Shown: piece by piece, positions 34,419-43,577 of the stretch
How the letters are laid out: each line of letters opens with the position of its first letter
How positions within the stretch are numbered: the stretch's first letter is position 1
Origin: JAZSNL01 sp045536365
Lineage (GTDB): Bacteria; Bacillota_I; Bacilli_A; ML615J-28; CAG-313
Direction of reading: 5' to 3'
NCBI GenBank assembly: GCA_045536365.1
Contig: JAZSNL010000010.1
Location: forward strand, 59,716 to 123,715
DNA: 64,000 nucleotides
Translations under genes and position numbers: made by a program
The notes under the pieces: generated by a model
Seen by the model: only the letters and a program-made list of their open reading frames with translations
Told to the model about the DNA's origin: nothing
Database searches by the model: none

Positions 34419-36752
34419 ATGTATGCAGGTATAATTGTTTCAAATAATATTGTCGATCAAACATATGAATATTATGTTCCCCAAAAATATGAAGATTTTA
34501 TTAAATTAGGATCACGTGTTCAAATTAATTTTGGTCTAGGTTCAAGAGAAGTAATGGGATTTGTCGTTGAATTATATGAAGAACCTAAATACGATGGTGT
34601 AATTAAGGAAATTACTAATTTACTAGATTATAATCCTTTAATCTCATTAGAACAATTAAAATTAGCAGAATTTATTTCTCAAGATACAGTTTGTCCGCTT
34701 GGAATAGTTCTTAATTTAATGATTCCTAATACATATAAATTAAAATCAGTTACATATTTAATAATAAAAGACTATTGTGAGTTAGATGCTACACTTGCAA
34801 TGGAATTTAAAGGTAAGTCTGTTATAAAAGTAACTAAAGAATTAGATCCTTTCATGAAATTGATAAAAAAAGAAATTGAAAAAGGAAACGCAATGTTTTC
34901 TTTTGATGCAGAAGGATATAAGAAAGAAAAAATTATTATTAAATATTTAATAAATAAAATTATGTTATATGAAAAAGAAACATTTATTAAAAAAGATGTA
35001 TTTGAAAAACTTCTTCTTTTAATTGATGAAGAAGCATTAACAAAAGAAGATTTTATTGATAAATGTCATATTACTGAATACTATTTTAAAAAATTAGATA
35101 ACTTAGGTATTTTTGATAAAGTTAATGTAAGAGTATCAAGAGTAATAAGTAGAACAATTAAACAAACTAAAGCTTATAATAATGTTATAAAAGAACAAGT
35201 AGAATTAAATAAAAAAATAATTCAAAATAGTAAAAACAATAAACCAGTTCTTTGGAGACCTAATAATGAAGATGAAATAATATCTACATTAGAAAGTATT
35301 ATTATTGATAATAATTCAAAACAATTGACAACTGTAATAATAGTCCCAGATATTTTATCAAGTTATAAAATATCTTCAATTTTAAGAGTTAATTTATGTT
35401 TACCTATTGCATGTTTAAACTCTAATCTTTCAGATGGAGAATATAGTGATTTATTTAGTGAATTAAAAGATAATAGTTATTCTGTTATAGTTACTACATC
35501 AAAATGTTCATTACTTCATTTTAATAATACAGCTACTATTATTATGTTAGATGTTGAAAGTGATAATTATTATAATGATCAAAGCCCTAGATATGATTTA
35601 AAAGTAGTAATGGAATATTTTGCAGAAATATTAAATGCAAATTTAGTATTTGAATCATATTCAGCTAATTTTGCGGAAGTTAGTAAAGGAATAAAAGGAA
35701 CATATCAATTATTAGATAATTATAAGAAAGATAAAAATATTCCAATTGAAACTATTAATTTAAGAGATGAATTATTAAATGGTAATAATAAATCTATTTC
35801 TAAAAGATTAGAAAAATTAATATTAATGAATATATATTTAAAGAAGATATCAGTAGTAGTATCTACAACTAAAGAATATAGTTCTTTAATTATGTGTCGT
35901 TCTTGTGGACATGTTATTAAATGTCCAAGATGTGGTATTGCGGTAAAATATAATAAGAAAAATAATCAAATTAATTGTCCAACATGTTCATATAAAGCTG
36001 ATTATTCTTCTAAATGTAGTAATTGTAATGAAGATAGTTTATTACTTGAATCATTTGGTATTGAACAAATTAATGAAGAATTACATCAAAAAATACCAAA
36101 TATCAGAACAATTGTTTTAGATAATCCAAATTATAATGAATACGGGTCATTAATTACCAAAGCAATAGATAATGAAGTAGATGTTATTATTACTACTCCT
36201 AATTATATGAGGGGACTAGAATTAAATAATATTAATTTAGTTGGTATTGTAAATATTGATAAAATATCTGAAGCACCTAACTTAGATGCAAGTCATCGTG
36301 CTTATAATACACTTATTTACGCAAATCATTTGATTGAAAATGCAGAAATTATTAATGAATTAAAAACTAAAATTGTTGTTCAAACATTTAAACCAGATAG
36401 TTTTTACTTACAAACATTTATTAATAATGATTATGATGAGTATATTAAAAAAGAAATTAATAATCGTAAGATATTGAGAATAGAACCATTTTATCGAGTT
36501 AATCGAATTTTTGTGAAAGCTCCTTTTGATGTAATGTTTTTAGAAGCAAATTCAATTAAAAAAGCATTACAAGAAATGTTGCCGAAGGAATTATTTATTA
36601 TAGGACCAACTTATAATAGAACTGAACAAGCTGCGACATTAGTAATAAAACATAAAAGACAGGATATTAGTTTAATATATCAAAATATTATTAAAAGATT
36701 TAGAACGCAAACAGTATCTGTTGTTATAGATAAATATCCTAAATACTTATAG
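34419..36752 (+). CDS. priA: PriA-like primosomal protein with degraded helicase motifs
   Basis: PriA recognises stalled forks and reloads the replicative helicase. The 777-residue protein has the N-terminal DNA-binding domain (YAGIIVSNNIVDQTYEYYVP, GSRVQINFGLGSREVMGFVV) and all eight zinc-binding Cys (CRSCG, CPRCG, CPTC, CSNC; about residues 493-536). The ATPase core has lost its signatures: the Walker A place reads VLWRPNNEDEII (about 277-288) instead of GVTGSGKTE, the DEEH box reads DVES (about 377-380) in a recognisable MLDVESDNYYNDQSPRYD context, and motifs V and VI (about 592-640) are also lost. Length and frame are intact. It probably acts as a structural loader without helicase activity; this is inference. 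It heads an operon with fmt. Confidence 0.88.
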   Translation: MYAGIIVSNNIVDQTYEYYVPQKYEDFIKLGSRVQINFGLGSREVMGFVVELYEEPKYDGVIKEITNLLDYNPLISLEQLKLAEFISQDTVCPLGIVLNLMIPNTYKLKSVTYLIIKDYCELDATLAMEFKGKSVIKVTKELDPFMKLIKKEIEKGNAMFSFDAEGYKKEKIIIKYLINKIMLYEKETFIKKDVFEKLLLLIDEEALTKEDFIDKCHITEYYFKKLDNLGIFDKVNVRVSRVISRTIKQTKAYNNVIKEQVELNKKIIQNSKNNKPVLWRPNNEDEIISTLESIIIDNNSKQLTTVIIVPDILSSYKISSILRVNLCLPIACLNSNLSDGEYSDLFSELKDNSYSVIVTTSKCSLLHFNNTATIIMLDVESDNYYNDQSPRYDLKVVMEYFAEILNANLVFESYSANFAEVSKGIKGTYQLLDNYKKDKNIPIETINLRDELLNGNNKSISKRLEKLILMNIYLKKISVVVSTTKEYSSLIMCRSCGHVIKCPRCGIAVKYNKKNNQINCPTCSYKADYSSKCSNCNEDSLLLESFGIEQINEELHQKIPNIRTIVLDNPNYNEYGSLITKAIDNEVDVIITTPNYMRGLELNNINLVGIVNIDKISEAPNLDASHRAYNTLIYANHLIENAEIINELKTKIVVQTFKPDSFYLQTFINNDYDEYIKKEINNRKILRIEPFYRVNRIFVKAPFDVMFLEANSIKKALQEMLPKELFIIGPTYNRTEQAATLVIKHKRQDISLIYQNIIKRFRTQTVSVVIDKYPKYL

Positions 36753-36763
36753 AAGGTGATTAA

Positions 36764-37687
36764 ATGTTAAAAATCGTTTTTATGGGAACTCCTGAATTTA
36801 GTGTTCCTATTTTAGAAGCATTAATAGAAAAATATGAAGTAATTGGTGTTGTAACTCAACCTGATAAAGAAGTAGGTAGAAAAAAAGAGTTAAAACCATC
36901 ACCAGTTAAAGAATGTGCTTTAAGACATAATCTTAAATTATTTCAACCTGTTAAAATAAGACAAGAATATCAAGAAATTATTGATTTAAATCCTGATTTA
37001 ATTGTCACTGCTGCATATGGTCAAATTGTTGGAATGAAATTATTAAATTCTCCTAAATATCGTTCTATTAATGTACATGCTTCACTTTTACCTAAATACA
37101 GAGGTGGTGCACCTATCCATGAAGCCATTAGAAATGGTGAAAAAGAAACTGGTGTTACAATTATGTATATGGAAAAAGCAATGGATGCAGGAGATATATT
37201 ATCTCAAAGAAGTATTCCTATTCTTGATTCAGATAATTGTGGAACAATGTTTGAAAAATTATCAATCTTAGGAAGAGATTTATTAATGGAAACAATTCCA
37301 TTATTAATAGAAAATAAGATAACTCCTATTAAGCAAGATGAAACAAAAGTTACATTTGCGTATAATATATCAAAAGAACAAGAACAACTTGATTTTAATA
37401 AAACTGCAAGAGAATTATTTAATCAAATAAGAGGATTTAATCCTAATCCTGGCTCATATATGATGTTAGGAAATGAACCACTTAAAATATATGATTCAAG
37501 AGTATCTGAAAAATCACATCATCAAGAAGTAGGTAAAATAATTGAAGTTGGAAAGAAAACATTCTTTATTTCTTGTGGTGAAAATACTGTGCTTGAAGTT
37601 TTAGAAGTTTGTCCATTTGGTAAAAAAAGAATGAAAGCAGTTGATTTTATAAATGGAGGACTAAGAAAATACTTAGATAAGAGGTAA
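36764..37687 (+). CDS. fmt: methionyl-tRNA formyltransferase
   Basis: Fmt formylates initiator Met-tRNA. The 307-residue protein has VFMGTPEFSVPILEALIE, the catalytic NVHASLLPKYRGGAPIHEAI (Asn, His and the following Asp in MDAGDIL) and the C-terminal OB-like domain opening at TARELFNQIRGFNPNPG. It lies 11 bases after priA with AGAAGGTG as ribosome site, a common priA-fmt pairing in Firmicutes, here without def or rsmB. Confidence 0.97.
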   Translation: MLKIVFMGTPEFSVPILEALIEKYEVIGVVTQPDKEVGRKKELKPSPVKECALRHNLKLFQPVKIRQEYQEIIDLNPDLIVTAAYGQIVGMKLLNSPKYRSINVHASLLPKYRGGAPIHEAIRNGEKETGVTIMYMEKAMDAGDILSQRSIPILDSDNCGTMFEKLSILGRDLLMETIPLLIENKITPIKQDETKVTFAYNISKEQEQLDFNKTARELFNQIRGFNPNPGSYMMLGNEPLKIYDSRVSEKSHHQEVGKIIEVGKKTFFISCGENTVLEVLEVCPFGKKRMKAVDFINGGLRKYLDKR

Positions 37688-37691
37688 GTAT

Positions 37692-38225
37692 ATGGAAAAT
37701 AAGAAACCTAAATTATATTATTCACGAAGTGAAATGGAAAGAATAAATGTTGAAACGCTAAAATCAAGAGGTGTTGAAGTAGAAGATATTGCGGTGATTG
37801 CGTATAATCAACAATCTAAATATTCAACTAATGTTAGATTTGAAGATTGTGTTGAAAGTGTTTTAAAAATCCTTTCTTTAAGAGATGTTTTTCATTTATT
37901 ACAATTAGGTGTAGAAATTGACGTATTAGCAGAAGAAGGTAAATTTAAAGGACCAATTCAAGATATTTTAAGATACGATTTAGGAGTATTTGGTATTGAT
38001 GAAATATTTGGATTAGATATTGCAAGATTATATGGTTCAATAGGTCAAACTAATTTTGGTGATATTGATGTTAATAAACCTGGAATTGTTGGTAAATTAA
38101 ATGAAGAAGGAAAAGGTGATAAACCTAGATGTAATACTTTCTTAGATGATATCGTTGGTGCGATAGCAGCAGCAGCGGCAATTAGAATATCACAAATTAA
38201 ATCAGAAGAGGAAGCCGCAAAATAA
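37692..38225 (+). CDS. phosphatidylglycerophosphatase A family protein (YutG-like)
   Basis: The 177-residue protein matches the soluble Firmicutes PgpA relatives typified by Bacillus YutG: LKSRGVEVEDIAVIAYNQQ near the N-terminus, FEDCVESVLKILSLRDVFHLLQLGVEIDVLAEEG, YGSIGQTNFGDIDVNKPGIVGKL and the C-terminal TFLDDIVGAIAAAAAIRI. PgpA removes phosphate from phosphatidylglycerophosphate, but the YutG-like group lacks the membrane helices of classical PgpA and its substrate is not settled. It starts 4 bases after fmt. Confidence 0.85.
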   Translation: MENKKPKLYYSRSEMERINVETLKSRGVEVEDIAVIAYNQQSKYSTNVRFEDCVESVLKILSLRDVFHLLQLGVEIDVLAEEGKFKGPIQDILRYDLGVFGIDEIFGLDIARLYGSIGQTNFGDIDVNKPGIVGKLNEEGKGDKPRCNTFLDDIVGAIAAAAAIRISQIKSEEEAAK

Positions 38226-38226
38226 T

Positions 38227-39411
38227 ATGGAAAGTATTAGAACTTTATATAAAATAGGAAGAGGTCCTTCTAGTTCTCATACAATGGGTCCCGATATTGC
38301 AAGTAGAAAATTTAAAGAAAAAAATAAAGATGCAGATCATTTTAAAGTTTATTTATATGGATCACTTGCTTTAACAGGTAGAGGACATTTAACTGATTAT
38401 GTTATTTATCAAAATTTAGGTAAAGATCAAACAGAAATTGTTTTTGATTATGATACATATTATGATTATCATCCTAATGGATTTAAACTACAAGCGTATA
38501 AAAACAATCAATTAGTAGATGAAGAATTATTATTTAGTGTTGGTGGAGGATCATTAAAAAAATTAAATGAACCACGTGATGAAAGTGAAGAATCTATTTA
38601 TCCTCATTCAACAATGAATGAAATATTAGAATATTGTTTAGATAATAATATTAACTTTGTTGATTATGTTAAAAAATATGAAGATGATAAAATCATGGAA
38701 TATATGGAATTAATATATGAAACAATGAACAATACAATTCAAAATAATTTACTAAAAGAGGATATCTTACCTGGTAGTTTAAAAGTTGATCGTAAAGCAT
38801 ATAAATTTTATAATAAGTTTTTAGAAAATAATAATTATAATCAAATGCTATTTGCTTATGCGAGAAGTATGGCAGAAGCAAACGCAAGTGGGGATGTTGT
38901 TGTAACTACTCCTACATGTGGATCTTGTGGAATTATCCCTGCTGTTTTATTAACATATCAAAAACTTAGTGGTGTTTCAAATGAAGAAATTTATAATGCG
39001 TTATTAGTTGCGGGATTAATTGGTAACATCATTAGAACTAATGCTTCTATATCAGGAGCTGAAGTTGGATGCCAAGGTGAAGTTGGTGTTGCGTGCTGTA
39101 TGGCAGCTGCTGCATTAACTTATCTTTATGGGGGAACCGTCGAAATAATCGAAAATGCGGCTGAAATAGCGTTAGAACATCATTTAGGATTAACATGTGA
39201 TCCAATAGATGGATTAGTTCAAATACCTTGTATTGAAAGAAATGCTCTTGCTGCATTAGAAGCTGTTAATATTACTGAATATGTATTTGTAGCAGGTAGT
39301 AAACATAAAGTTACTTTAGATAGTGCTATTTTAACAATGAAAGAAACAGGTAAAGACTTAAATGAGAAATATCGTGAAACTTCTCAAGGTGGTCTTGCGT
39401 TGAGGAAATAA
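38227..39411 (+). CDS. sdaA: L-serine dehydratase, single-chain iron-sulfur type
   Basis: The enzyme deaminates L-serine to pyruvate. Many Firmicutes split it into beta and alpha chains; here both are fused in 394 residues, beta first (IGRGPSSSHTMGPDIAS) and alpha second. Cluster ligands and surroundings are visible: TPTCGSCGIIPAV (about residues 231-243), GAEVGCQGEVGVACCMAAAAL and LTCDPIDGLVQIPCIERNA. The beta-half is compact compared with E. coli SdaA (454 residues). It is one base from the previous gene and 2 bases from rlmCD. Confidence 0.95.
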   Translation: MESIRTLYKIGRGPSSSHTMGPDIASRKFKEKNKDADHFKVYLYGSLALTGRGHLTDYVIYQNLGKDQTEIVFDYDTYYDYHPNGFKLQAYKNNQLVDEELLFSVGGGSLKKLNEPRDESEESIYPHSTMNEILEYCLDNNINFVDYVKKYEDDKIMEYMELIYETMNNTIQNNLLKEDILPGSLKVDRKAYKFYNKFLENNNYNQMLFAYARSMAEANASGDVVVTTPTCGSCGIIPAVLLTYQKLSGVSNEEIYNALLVAGLIGNIIRTNASISGAEVGCQGEVGVACCMAAAALTYLYGGTVEIIENAAEIALEHHLGLTCDPIDGLVQIPCIERNALAALEAVNITEYVFVAGSKHKVTLDSAILTMKETGKDLNEKYRETSQGGLALRK

Positions 39412-39413
39412 AA

Positions 39414-40841
39414 ATGAATCAAGAACAAAATATTAAACAAGATGATACTATCAGAATAGGTAAAAAACTTAAAGTTGAATTTACTAGTATTACTCATGAT
39501 GGAATGGGAATATGTAAAATCAATGGTATTAATTCTAAAGGTGAAGAATATAATAATTTCCCTATCTTTGTTTTAGGTGCATTACCTAAAGAAGAAGGAA
39601 TAATTGAAATTGAAAAATTACATAGTAGTTATGGATATGGAAAATTATTAAAAGTATTCCCTGATAAAACATCTAAATACCGTACAAAACCAATTTGTCC
39701 TAATTATCCAGATTGTGGTGGATGTAATATTATGCATATGAATTATGAAGGACAATTAGAATTTAAAAGAGGACTTGTTAAAGACACTTTTAAAAAGATA
39801 GCAGGAATGGAAAAAGTAATTGTTAAAGATGTTATTGGAATGAATAATCCTTATTATTATCGTAATAAGGTACAAGTACCTTTTGCACAAAACATGGGAA
39901 AAAATACTTGTGGTTTTTATCGTCGTAATACTCATGAAATTATTCCATTACAACAATGTTATATTCAACCTGAAGAATCAACAGAAGTAGTTAAGTTTGT
40001 TAAAAACTTATGTAATGAAATGAAATACAAAGGATATGATGAAAAGAAACATACTGGAGATATTCGTCATATTGTTGTAAAAACAACAAAGAATCAACAA
40101 CAAATAATGGTAGTACTTATTTCAATGAGAAAAGACTTACTGAATATAGATATTTTATGTCAAAAACTAGTTAAAAGATTCCCTCATGTAACAAGTGTAG
40201 TTATTAACGTAAACGATAAAAAAGGTAATGGAATAATCGGTAATAGTTCATTTGTTGTATATGGAGAAAATAAAATAATTGATGAACTATGTGGATTAAA
40301 ATTTGAATTATCAGCTGAATCATTCTTCCAAGTAAATCATCAACAAACTGAAAAACTATATCAACAAGCAATAGAAGTTGCTAATTTAAATGAATCTGAT
40401 ATTGTTATAGATGCATATTGTGGAATAGGAACAATTGGTTTAATTGCTGCAAAACATGTAAAACATGTATATGGTGTAGAAATAGTTGAAGATGCAATTA
40501 AGAATGCAAAAAATAACGCAAAACTAAATAAAATCAAGAATGTTACATTTGAATGTAATAAAGCAGAAGATCAAATAGTTAAATGGCAAAAAACTGTTCC
40601 AGCAACTACTATTTTCGTTGATCCACCAAGAAAAGGTTGTGATGAAACATTATTAAAAACAATTATTGAAATGAATATTCCTAAAGTTGTCTATGTTTCA
40701 TGTGATCCTGCTACTCTTGCAAGAGATGTAAAAATATTAAGTGAATACTATGATTTAAAAACAGTTCAACCTGTAGATATGTTCCCACAAAGTAGTCATA
40801 TTGAAAATGTCGCATGTTTAATAAGAAAAAAGAGTAATTAG
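39414..40841 (+). CDS. rlmCD: 23S rRNA (uracil-5-)-methyltransferase, RlmCD/TrmA family
   Basis: The family uses SAM to make 5-methyluridine in RNA. The 475-residue protein has an N-terminal TRAM domain (about 10-70), an iron-sulfur Cys set CPNYPDCGGCNIMHM (about residues 96-110), the SAM site DAYCGIGTIGLIAAKHV (about 338) and the catalytic VDPPRKGCDETLL followed by YVSCDPATLARDV, where the Cys is the nucleophile. In Bacillus the homologue modifies U747 and U1939. Target assignment here is by family. Confidence 0.92.
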   Translation: MNQEQNIKQDDTIRIGKKLKVEFTSITHDGMGICKINGINSKGEEYNNFPIFVLGALPKEEGIIEIEKLHSSYGYGKLLKVFPDKTSKYRTKPICPNYPDCGGCNIMHMNYEGQLEFKRGLVKDTFKKIAGMEKVIVKDVIGMNNPYYYRNKVQVPFAQNMGKNTCGFYRRNTHEIIPLQQCYIQPEESTEVVKFVKNLCNEMKYKGYDEKKHTGDIRHIVVKTTKNQQQIMVVLISMRKDLLNIDILCQKLVKRFPHVTSVVINVNDKKGNGIIGNSSFVVYGENKIIDELCGLKFELSAESFFQVNHQQTEKLYQQAIEVANLNESDIVIDAYCGIGTIGLIAAKHVKHVYGVEIVEDAIKNAKNNAKLNKIKNVTFECNKAEDQIVKWQKTVPATTIFVDPPRKGCDETLLKTIIEMNIPKVVYVSCDPATLARDVKILSEYYDLKTVQPVDMFPQSSHIENVACLIRKKSN

Positions 40842-40866
40842 AATAATTTCTAATTACTTTTTTTAT
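40833..40866 (+). terminator. intrinsic terminator of the priA-rlmCD operon
   Basis: Arms agtaattaga (40833-40842, overlapping the stop) and tctaattact (40849-40858), then ttttttta. Confidence 0.87.
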
Positions 40867-40873
40867 ATATAGA

Positions 40874-40902
40874 TTGACATATGATATATAAAATAGTATA
40901 AT
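40874..40902 (+). promoter_or_regulatory. sigma-A promoter of the arsR-ATPase operon
   Basis: TTGACA (40874-40879), 17-base spacer and TATAAT (40897-40902). Confidence 0.88.
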
Positions 40903-40923
40903 ATATGCGTATATACACATATA
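40902..40923 (+). promoter_or_regulatory. candidate ArsR/SmtB operator
   Basis: A 22-base imperfect palindrome has half-sites TATATGCGTAT and ATACACATATA, with one mismatched pair. It begins at the last base of the -10 and covers the likely transcription start, so a bound repressor would block initiation. Symmetry and AT content resemble CzrA/CadC operators. Confidence 0.7.
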
Positions 40924-40934
40924 TAGGAGGAATT

Positions 40935-41231
40935 ATGGTAAGTAATGATGTTTATTTATTAAGTGAATTTTATAAAATACTATCAGATCCTACAAGATTA
41001 AAAATAATATTAACTTTAATAGAAAAGGAACAATGTGTACAAGAAATATCTAAAAAGACTAATATGTCTCAAACAGCTGTTTCATATCAATTAAGAATTT
41101 TACGTGTATCAAGAGTAGTAAAATTTGAAAGAAGAGGTCAATTTACTTATTATTCATTAGATGATGATCATGTCAGTCAAATTATTTCTTTAACTAAAGA
41201 ACATTTAAGTCATGGTGATTATTATGAATAA
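40935..41231 (+). CDS. ArsR/SmtB family metal-sensing repressor (CzrA-like)
   Basis: The 98-residue winged-helix repressor has the recognition helix in MSQTAVSYQLRILRVSRVVKFERRGQFTYYSL. The last helix carries Asp77, His79, His90 and His93 with exactly the spacing of the alpha-5 site that binds Zn(II)/Co(II) in CzrA. The alpha-3N Cys pair of CadC (ELCVCD) is not present as such; only one Cys (CVQE) is there. It should repress the adjoining ATPase gene until zinc-type metal binds. ATG 40935 follows AGGAGG. The stop overlaps the ATPase start. Confidence 0.92.
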   Translation: MVSNDVYLLSEFYKILSDPTRLKIILTLIEKEQCVQEISKKTNMSQTAVSYQLRILRVSRVVKFERRGQFTYYSLDDDHVSQIISLTKEHLSHGDYYE

Positions 41232-43554
41232 AAGATATAACTGTATAGAATTAAAAGAATTAACTTGTAAGGAATGTAGATCTTTATTATTAGAAAATTT
41301 AAGAATGTTAAATTATTTTAAAATAATAGAGTTTAATTCAGTTGATAATACTTTATATTTAGAATCATTAAATGATGTTTCAATTGAAGAATTAAATGAA
41401 ATTGTTAATGCGGTAGTATATATTAGTAGATGTCCTAAACATCAAGAAAATAATGAAAAAGAACTATATGATGAATTTTTATTTGATGGAGTAGATTGTC
41501 CTAATTGTGCTTTAAAAATAGAAAAAGCATTAAATAAAAGAAAAGAAATCTTTTCTGCAAAATTAAATTTCATTAATAAAATAGTAACTGTTACATATAA
41601 AGAAAATGTTGATATTTTAAAAATATTAAATGATTGTTTTAAACAAACAGAATCTTCTGCTTATGTATATAAAAAAGATGAAGTAAATAAAAAGAAAAAA
41701 ATAGGATGGTTTAATATTCTTAGAAATATCTTAGGTATATTATCTTTTATCACTGCTATTATTTTAGATAAAGGTTATAGTAAAGATTATTCTTTATATA
41801 TATATTTAGCTTCTTATATTTTACTTGGATTTGAAATAATAAAAAATACGTTTAATCGTATTATTCATGGTGATATTTTTAATGAAAATTTATTAATGTT
41901 AATCGCAAGTACAGGGGCTTTATTTATAAAAGAAGGTATTGAAAGTATTATGGTTATTGTTTTATTTATTATTGGTGAAACATTAAAAAATAAAGCAATT
42001 GATAATTCAACAAAAGAAGTTAAAAAATTAATAAATTTAAAAGTAGATACAGTTACGTTAGAAGATGGAAATATTAAGAACACTAAAGATGTTACAGTTG
42101 GTGAAATTGTAATAGTTAAAGTTGGTGAAAAAATCCCACTTGATGGAGTTATTATTGAAGGTAAAACTGATTTAGATACATCTTCATTAACAGGTGAATC
42201 AGTTCCTAAGTTTGTTGAAGAAAATGATGAAGTATTATCTGGCACAATTAATTTAACTCAAGTAATTAAAGTAAAAGTATTAAAAACAGAAGAAAACTCT
42301 ACTTCAACATTAGTTAATAAATTAATTGATGAAGCTAGTAATAAAAAAGCTAAAATTGATGAATTTATTACAAAGTTTGCGAGAGTATATACACCAGTTG
42401 TAATGATTCTTTCATTAGGTATATTTCTTATTCAATATTTCTTATTACAATATGAAATTAATAATAGTTTAAATAATGCATTTGTATTCTTAGTAATATC
42501 TTGTCCTTGTGCGCTTGTGATATCTATTCCTCTTGCTTATTTTAGTGGTATTGGAAGAGGTTCTAAAGAAGGTATTTTAGTAAAAGGTGCTAATTATTTA
42601 GAAGCATTAGCTTCTACTAAACATGTTTATTTTGATAAAACAGGGACTCTTACTAAGGGTAAATTTGTTGTAACAGAAATTAATCCTAAAAATATAACAA
42701 AAGAAGAACTTTTAAAAATTGCTGCTCATGTAGAATCTTTTTCTAATCATCCTATTGCGGTGAGTATAAAGGAAAGTTATAATCAAGAGATTGATGAATC
42801 AATTGTCAAAGATATTAAAGAATTACCAGGATATGGATTAACTGCAAAATATGATGAACATGAGGTTATGATAGGTAATAAAAAGTTATTAATTGAAAAT
42901 AATATTGAATTTGAAGAAAATAATTCAATTGGTAGCATTATCTATTTAGTTTATGATAAAATATATATTGGTAATATTGTTGTTAGTGATGAAATTAAAT
43001 TAAATACAATTGATACAATAAAATATTTAAAGAATAAGAAATGTATTACTTATATGTTAACAGGAGATGTTTCTTCTATCGCAAATCATATTGGCAAAAA
43101 GATTGGTATCGATCACATTCATAGTGAATTATTACCTCAAGATAAATTAAAAATTGTTGAGGATCAATTAAATAATAAAAATAAGAAAGATACTTTAATT
43201 TATGTAGGAGATGGATTAAATGACGCTCCTGTGTTAAGATTAGCAGATGTAGGTATTGCGGTTGGGGATATTGCAAGTGATGCAACTAAGGAAGCTGCTG
43301 ATATTGTTATTATTGGTAGTGAAATTAGTAAGGTTAAAAAGGCTCATAGATTAGCTAAATATACAAGAAAAATTATTATTCAAAATATTATTTTATCACT
43401 TGGTATAAAAATATTATCAATGATAATAGTTTCATTTAATTTATTAGGTAATTATAGTAATTTAGGTATGTTAATCGGACTTGTAGCCGATGTAGGTGTT
43501 GCTGTTATCGCAATACTTAATTCAATTAGAATAATATATAGTAAGAAAATATAA
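41224..43554 (+). CDS. P1B-type heavy-metal exporting ATPase (Zn/Cd class)
   Basis: The 776-residue pump has an N-terminal degenerate metal domain with CKEC (about residues 15-18), a proper HMA domain GVDCPNCALKIEKAL (about 90), the transport site SCPCAL (about 427), phosphorylation motif DKTGTLTKGK (about 471), SNHPIAV, TGD and GDGLNDAPVL. The last helices show GIKIL and LVADVGVAVIAILNSIR, the Lys and Asp typical of P1B-2 (Zn, Cd, Pb) pumps. ATG 41224 overlaps the end of the regulator gene; an ATG at 41212 is possible. Export of zinc-type metals fits the regulator's alpha-5 site. Confidence 0.94.
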   Translation: MNKRYNCIELKELTCKECRSLLLENLRMLNYFKIIEFNSVDNTLYLESLNDVSIEELNEIVNAVVYISRCPKHQENNEKELYDEFLFDGVDCPNCALKIEKALNKRKEIFSAKLNFINKIVTVTYKENVDILKILNDCFKQTESSAYVYKKDEVNKKKKIGWFNILRNILGILSFITAIILDKGYSKDYSLYIYLASYILLGFEIIKNTFNRIIHGDIFNENLLMLIASTGALFIKEGIESIMVIVLFIIGETLKNKAIDNSTKEVKKLINLKVDTVTLEDGNIKNTKDVTVGEIVIVKVGEKIPLDGVIIEGKTDLDTSSLTGESVPKFVEENDEVLSGTINLTQVIKVKVLKTEENSTSTLVNKLIDEASNKKAKIDEFITKFARVYTPVVMILSLGIFLIQYFLLQYEINNSLNNAFVFLVISCPCALVISIPLAYFSGIGRGSKEGILVKGANYLEALASTKHVYFDKTGTLTKGKFVVTEINPKNITKEELLKIAAHVESFSNHPIAVSIKESYNQEIDESIVKDIKELPGYGLTAKYDEHEVMIGNKKLLIENNIEFEENNSIGSIIYLVYDKIYIGNIVVSDEIKLNTIDTIKYLKNKKCITYMLTGDVSSIANHIGKKIGIDHIHSELLPQDKLKIVEDQLNNKNKKDTLIYVGDGLNDAPVLRLADVGIAVGDIASDATKEAADIVIIGSEISKVKKAHRLAKYTRKIIIQNIILSLGIKILSMIIVSFNLLGNYSNLGMLIGLVADVGVAVIAILNSIRIIYSKKI

Positions 43555-43577
43555 TAAAAATCATAATCGGAGGCTAT

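Noticed and set aside
34419..36752. Frameshift or assembly error as explanation for the altered PriA
   Set aside because: The reading frame is continuous and flanking blocks align in one frame on both sides of each lost motif, so the changes are substitutions.
41865..42245. 126-codon minus-strand frame inside the P-type ATPase gene
   Set aside because: Antisense of conserved ATPase motifs; product is Ser/Thr-rich shadow sequence.
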